Shown: positions 36,129 to 38,762 of the stretch, in pieces
Position numbering within the stretch: position 1 is the stretch's first letter
Layout: the number at the start of each line of letters is the position of its first letter
Assembly (NCBI GenBank): GCA_913041895.1
Contig: CAJWKQ010000006.1
Coordinates: forward strand, 1 to 38,762
Length of the DNA stretch: 38,762 bases
Direction of reading: 5' to 3'
Source of the DNA: an uncultured Verrucomicrobiales bacterium
GTDB taxonomy: Bacteria > Verrucomicrobiota > Verrucomicrobiia > Limisphaerales > UBA1100
Notes under the pieces: model-generated
The model's database searches: none
Told to the model about the DNA's origin: nothing
What the model saw: the letters and a program-made list of their open reading frames with translations, nothing else
Position numbers and translations under genes: made by a program

Positions 36129-37445
36129 TTACCTACTCGGCGGCCGATGAGCCGGAATCTGAGCTTTAAAATCGCCCAAGCTGTGCCAATAGATACGTTT
36201 ATTTAAATCTACTTCGCTAACGGCAACTGAACCCCAATCTTTTGCCTGTGCTAGAGGCTTCCCATCATGGCCATAAATAGCGGATATCATCCAGTTACGG
36301 GACGCATCAGTATACGTACTACTAATAACGTAAACATGGTTTTCACAGGCACGTGCCGCCCCCAGCATGGGATTACACCCCCACACGGGCCATGCAATAA
36401 TCTCAGCCCCGTTATTGCTTAAGTTGCGGGCAACCTCGGGGAAAAATCCATCATAACAAACCATCATACCTACCTTTCCGAATCGCGTTTGAAAAACAGG
36501 ATATGTTTTACCCGGTGAAATTCCTCCTTCTATCTCACCTCTCGGGAGACATACTTTTCTATATTTACCAACAACACTGCCATCCGGGCCGATGAGTACC
36601 GCAACATTGTAAATTAAATTTGCATCACGTTCGAGAAGCCCCGCTACAAGGTAAAGATTATGTTTCTTGGCTAGCCTTCCAAAATAATCAGTGGACGGCC
36701 CAGGGATAGACTCAGCACATTCAGCAAAGGTACGACCGCTATGATAATATGTGAGTGTCTCGGGCAACACCACCAAATCAGCCTTGCTCCCTGCGGCATC
36801 AGCGATCAGTGGTGCAAAGAGCTTACACTTTTCAGTATTTGATTTACCCGCACGCGGCTGAAAATGAATCGTGGCCAATCGCACCTTGCGAGGCTTCGGT
36901 TCGGCGACTGGTTTTATCGAGACATGTCTCCAACTTACCCGACCATCATCCAACCAACGCAGGCAAAGTTCCACTTTTACTTGTGTAGCAGCCTTTGGCG
37001 CACGGAAGATTTCGAGCACCTCATCCCAGCCACCGCGAGTCATTGCACCTGTCATGCGAGGGAATTCTGGCTCTGCTCGAGGCGCTGTGCCAGGCCGATA
37101 AGAGGAATACGTCGGCTCATCACGGTTTACTTTATTGCCAGCAGCATCCAGCCAGATCAATCGTTCGACTACGTGCCGCTGCACATTTTGCCTATCGATA
37201 TCCCATGTTTTCCGGGCCGCAGAAAAGCGGTAGTAATGCCCGCCCTTCACCGAAAAATGCGCCTGCCACTGACCTGTAGCACCTGAACGTCCCCCAGCAT
37301 CAATTTGAAGGACCCCATCGTCATGTTGAAATTTCGGGCTAAGTTCCTGCCTCGGCGAATGCGATTGCCATAATCCATCACTTTGAGCAGCAAAAAACTC
37401 ACTGGATAAGACAAAGAAAAACACAGCTATAACAACGGATTTCAC
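36129..37445 (-). CDS. exported carbon-nitrogen hydrolase with N-terminal jelly-roll domain
   Basis: A nitrilase-superfamily amidase of 438 residues fused to an N-terminal sandwich domain. The catalytic triad is E229 (V-V-L-P-E-T-L), K297 (K-Y-R-K-V-C-L-P) and C330 ([12 protein letters not shown]). Residues about 20-185 form a carbohydrate-binding-like jelly roll ([20 protein letters not shown] and [17 protein letters not shown]) before the hydrolase (about 188-438). The chosen start is GTG 37445 because it opens a tidy signal peptide ([20 protein letters not shown]); TTG 37481 is the alternative and adds 12 residues. A secreted amidase with a binding domain is unusual, as most nitrilases are cytoplasmic. 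It lies 22 bp before the metallo-hydrolase. Confidence 0.87.
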   Translation of the reverse strand: MKSVVIAVFFFVLSSEFFAAQSDGLWQSHSPRQELSPKFQHDDGVLQIDAGGRSGATGQWQAHFSVKGGHYYRFSAARKTWDIDRQNVQRHVVERLIWLDAAGNKVNRDEPTYSSYRPGTAPRAEPEFPRMTGAMTRGGWDEVLEIFRAPKAATQVKVELCLRWLDDGRVSWRHVSIKPVAEPKPRKVRLATIHFQPRAGKSNTEKCKLFAPLIADAAGSKADLVVLPETLTYYHSGRTFAECAESIPGPSTDYFGRLAKKHNLYLVAGLLERDANLIYNVAVLIGPDGSVVGKYRKVCLPRGEIEGGISPGKTYPVFQTRFGKVGMMVCYDGFFPEVARNLSNNGAEIIAWPVWGCNPMLGAARACENHVYVISSTYTDASRNWMISAIYGHDGKPLAQAKDWGSVAVSEVDLNKRIYWHSLGDFKAQIPAHRPPSR

Positions 37446-37592
37446 GCAACTCAGACTAACGTCTCCAACATATAGTGGCAACCTTTGTCGCGTTTTCTAA
37501 CTACAAAACAATTAAAAGTAAAAAGCTGGGTGTATGATACAGGTTAGGCCACTCTACTCTAAAAGGGCGCTGAAATCGCGTTAAAATCTTTG

Positions 37593-38501
37593 ATGCTAGA
37601 AACATTTAAACATCCAAGAGTACGGGATTTGGCGTGGGTGATAAAAAGTCCGACAATGCTAAAAGGCAATATCCCCGAACACCCTATTTTTTCCGATCAG
37701 GATTGCGATGATGTTTTTGGTAAAGCTTTAGATAAACTTCATCAACTTGAAGAGGATCCTGCTCCTCTCCTCTCTTATTTGAAGCAACTTTCCAGCCACC
37801 GTGTTGGCCGATACTTTGAGGCGCTAATCCACTTCTGGCTTGAGCATCTTACAGAATTTGAAGTCATCGCGAGCAACCTCCAGCTTAAGGATGGGAAACG
37901 TACATTAGGGGAAATTGATTTCCTCTTCCGTGGAAACGAACAAATCATCCACTGGGAAACAGCGGTTAAATATTTTCTTCAATTGACCCCAAACTGTCAG
38001 GAGCACGAGTTTATAGGCCCCAACACATCCGACAATTTGGCATCAAAAAGAGAGCATCTATTTAAGAAACAACTTCCACGCAGCACTCAGGAGAATCTAA
38101 ACCGAGAACTTGATAACCTTACTGAAACCAATTCCATCCAACGTCAGGCCTTTGTTAAGGGCTGGCTCTTTTACCGTGAACTATACGAAACAGATAATGA
38201 CTGCCTATCCACCCTCAATCCTCACCACCTTAGAGGATTTTGGATACGACATGACCAAGAGAAACTACCTGAACATACTGAAGACGCACTTTGGACTGTG
38301 CTAACTAAACCCTACTGGCTTGCCCCAAGACTGGCGCCCTCAAGCAACGGACTTCTATCCCGGGCCAAATTAATAGATTTACTTCAGTCACATTTTAGCT
38401 CGAAACAAGCCCCCATTTTGGTAGCCCAACTTAAACCTTGTGACTCAGGCTACTTGGAAACTTTGAGAGGATTTATAGTCCCGCCTCAATGGCCCATCTA
38501 A
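37593..38501 (+). CDS. DUF1853 family protein, PD-(D/E)XK-like fold
   Basis: A 302-residue cytoplasmic protein of the DUF1853 family, function unknown. Family marks are VRDLAWVIKSPTML at the start, H-R-V-G-R-Y-F-E-A-L-I-H-F-W-L, and R-T-L-G-E-I-D-F-L-F followed by HWETAVKYFL. The residues E107, D109, E122 and K126 match a PD-(D/E)XK nuclease-like core, which is why relatives are suspected to bind or cut nucleic acid; activity is untested. The start is ATG 37593; the in-frame TTG three bases earlier only adds one residue. It stands alone, divergent from the nitrilase gene, with the tRNA fragment just after its stop. Confidence 0.85.
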   Translation: MLETFKHPRVRDLAWVIKSPTMLKGNIPEHPIFSDQDCDDVFGKALDKLHQLEEDPAPLLSYLKQLSSHRVGRYFEALIHFWLEHLTEFEVIASNLQLKDGKRTLGEIDFLFRGNEQIIHWETAVKYFLQLTPNCQEHEFIGPNTSDNLASKREHLFKKQLPRSTQENLNRELDNLTETNSIQRQAFVKGWLFYRELYETDNDCLSTLNPHHLRGFWIRHDQEKLPEHTEDALWTVLTKPYWLAPRLAPSSNGLLSRAKLIDLLQSHFSSKQAPILVAQLKPCDSGYLETLRGFIVPPQWPI

Positions 38502-38503
38502 AT

Positions 38504-38531
38504 TGGCTCCAGAGGTAGGACTCGGACCTAC
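38504..38531 (-). pseudogene. tRNA 3'-end fragment (T arm, acceptor strand and CCA)
   Basis: Read on the minus strand, the stretch has the exact spacing of a tRNA 3' end: T stem GTAGG (38531-38527), 7-nt loop TCCGAGT, T stem CCTAC (38519-38515), acceptor strand CTCTGGA (38514-38508), discriminator G and CCA (38506-38504). The T loop has C instead of the invariant T at position 55. No matching 5' acceptor strand (TCCAGAG), D arm or anticodon arm is found upstream, where the cytochrome gene ends. It lies between the convergent DUF1853 and cytochrome genes, starting 3 bp after the DUF1853 stop. Confidence 0.55.
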
Positions 38532-38537
38532 CGAGTC
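38519..38537. repeat. 7-bp inverted repeat overlapping the tRNA fragment
   Basis: GACTCGG (38519-38525) pairs with CCGAGTC (38531-38537) across a 5-nt loop. It competes with the T-arm pairing of the tRNA fragment because the two share bases. Lying between two convergent genes, it may help end transcription, although no T run follows. Confidence 0.5.
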
Positions 38538-38571
38538 AGCCTCCAAGTGGGGTTCAGAGAATGAAAAATAT

Positions 38572-38762
38572 TTATTTTATCTCCAAAAGCTCTTTTACAT
38601 TCCAAGGTAAAACGCGATCCTTATGAGTAGCGCGAACTTGTTTGACCTCTTTCTCTTTCACCTGACTTTTTCCTCCCCAGGCAGTTCGGATATAGGTCAG
38701 CACATCTGCAATCTGCTGGTCTTTCAGGGCAAGGCCCAAGCCCGGCATAACCTCCGGATGCC
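38572..38762 (-). CDS. c-type cytochrome domain protein, C-terminal fragment
   Basis: An open frame with no start in the window encodes the last 63 residues of a larger protein; the rest lies beyond 38762. The sequence opens HPEVMPGLGLALKDQQIADV and goes on L-T-Y-I-R-T-A-W-G-G, the usual end of a cytochrome c domain, where the Met of V-M-P-G would be the sixth heme ligand and the final helix follows. After this come about 35 charged residues ending LPWNVKELLEIK. The CxxCH motif would lie upstream outside the window. In Verrucomicrobiota such domains often close large exported heme-binding dehydrogenase-like proteins. The stop is TAA at 38574-38572. Confidence 0.8.
   Translation of the reverse strand, partial: HPEVMPGLGLALKDQQIADVLTYIRTAWGGKSQVKEKEVKQVRATHKDRVLPWNVKELLEIK

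Noticed and set aside
37501-37545. Possible promoter with TATGAT at 37533-37538 before the DUF1853 gene
   Set aside because: No acceptable -35 box lies 16-18 bp upstream, so it is not listed as a feature.
38532-38580. A complete tRNA gene around the 3' fragment
   Set aside because: No TCCAGAG acceptor strand, D arm or paired anticodon arm is found at the required distance.

Overview
The window looks like chromosomal DNA from a Gram-negative, probably marine or freshwater member of the Verrucomicrobiota (or a close PVC relative). This is an inference from gene content, not from a marker phylogeny. Supporting signs are lpxD (lipopolysaccharide), many lipoproteins and Tat or Sec exported enzymes, three cysteine-type sulfatases, exported xylose-isomerase-like TIM barrels, a Tat-targeted Gfo/Idh/MocA oxidoreductase, PQQ-type propellers, a DUF3299 lipoprotein and a c-type cytochrome tail. 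Both strands are densely coded and no stretch over 300 bases lacks a gene. No complete rRNA or tRNA gene, insertion sequence or CRISPR array was seen.

Layout. 1-677: 3' part of a PQQ-like propeller. 767-7571 (+): a GT4 glycosyltransferase, an ABC ATPase with a 10-TM FtsX-type permease, an exported sugar-isomerase-like protein and a small lipoprotein. 7584-10397 (-): a second ABC ATPase/MacB-like permease pair with a DUF3299 lipoprotein. 10478-12495 (+): gap with a good promoter and a perfect terminator, a small unrecognised protein, and yjbQ. 12514-14930 (-): a large exported unknown protein and a mobA-like gene. 15060-19823 (+): the translation block rpsB-tsf-(terminator)-pyrH-frr, then a YlbF-like gene and a Tat-exported isomerase-like protein. 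19820-22252 (-): an S9 peptidase very like plant chloroplast glutamyl endopeptidase. 22330-23565 (+): a beta-lactamase-fold lipoprotein. 23562-31942 (-): a long run with a membrane-anchored unknown, a Gfo/Idh/MocA oxidoreductase, three sulfatases, a Sel1 lipoprotein, a NUDIX hydrolase and an arylsulfotransferase-like propeller. 32053-37445 (-): lpxD and a tight group of four exported hydrolases. 37593-38501 (+): a DUF1853 protein. 38504-38762 (-): a tRNA 3'-end fragment and the C-terminus of a cytochrome c gene that runs off the window.

How the genes fit together. The 24-32 kb run is best read as an exported desulfation and glycan-processing set, with overlapping or abutting sulfatase, Sel1 and propeller genes suggesting co-translation. 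The 33-37.5 kb set combines a secreted nitrilase-family amidase, a PqqB-like metallo-hydrolase, a cyanophycinase-like peptidase and a serine hydrolase, suggesting extracytoplasmic amide or peptide processing with unknown substrate.

The most striking item is rpsB. Its product has a normal S2 body, a Ser/Gln/Glu-rich linker and a C-terminal segment resembling one annexin repeat, including the GxGTDE calcium-loop signature and a candidate downstream acidic ligand. I do not know of a described S2-annexin fusion.
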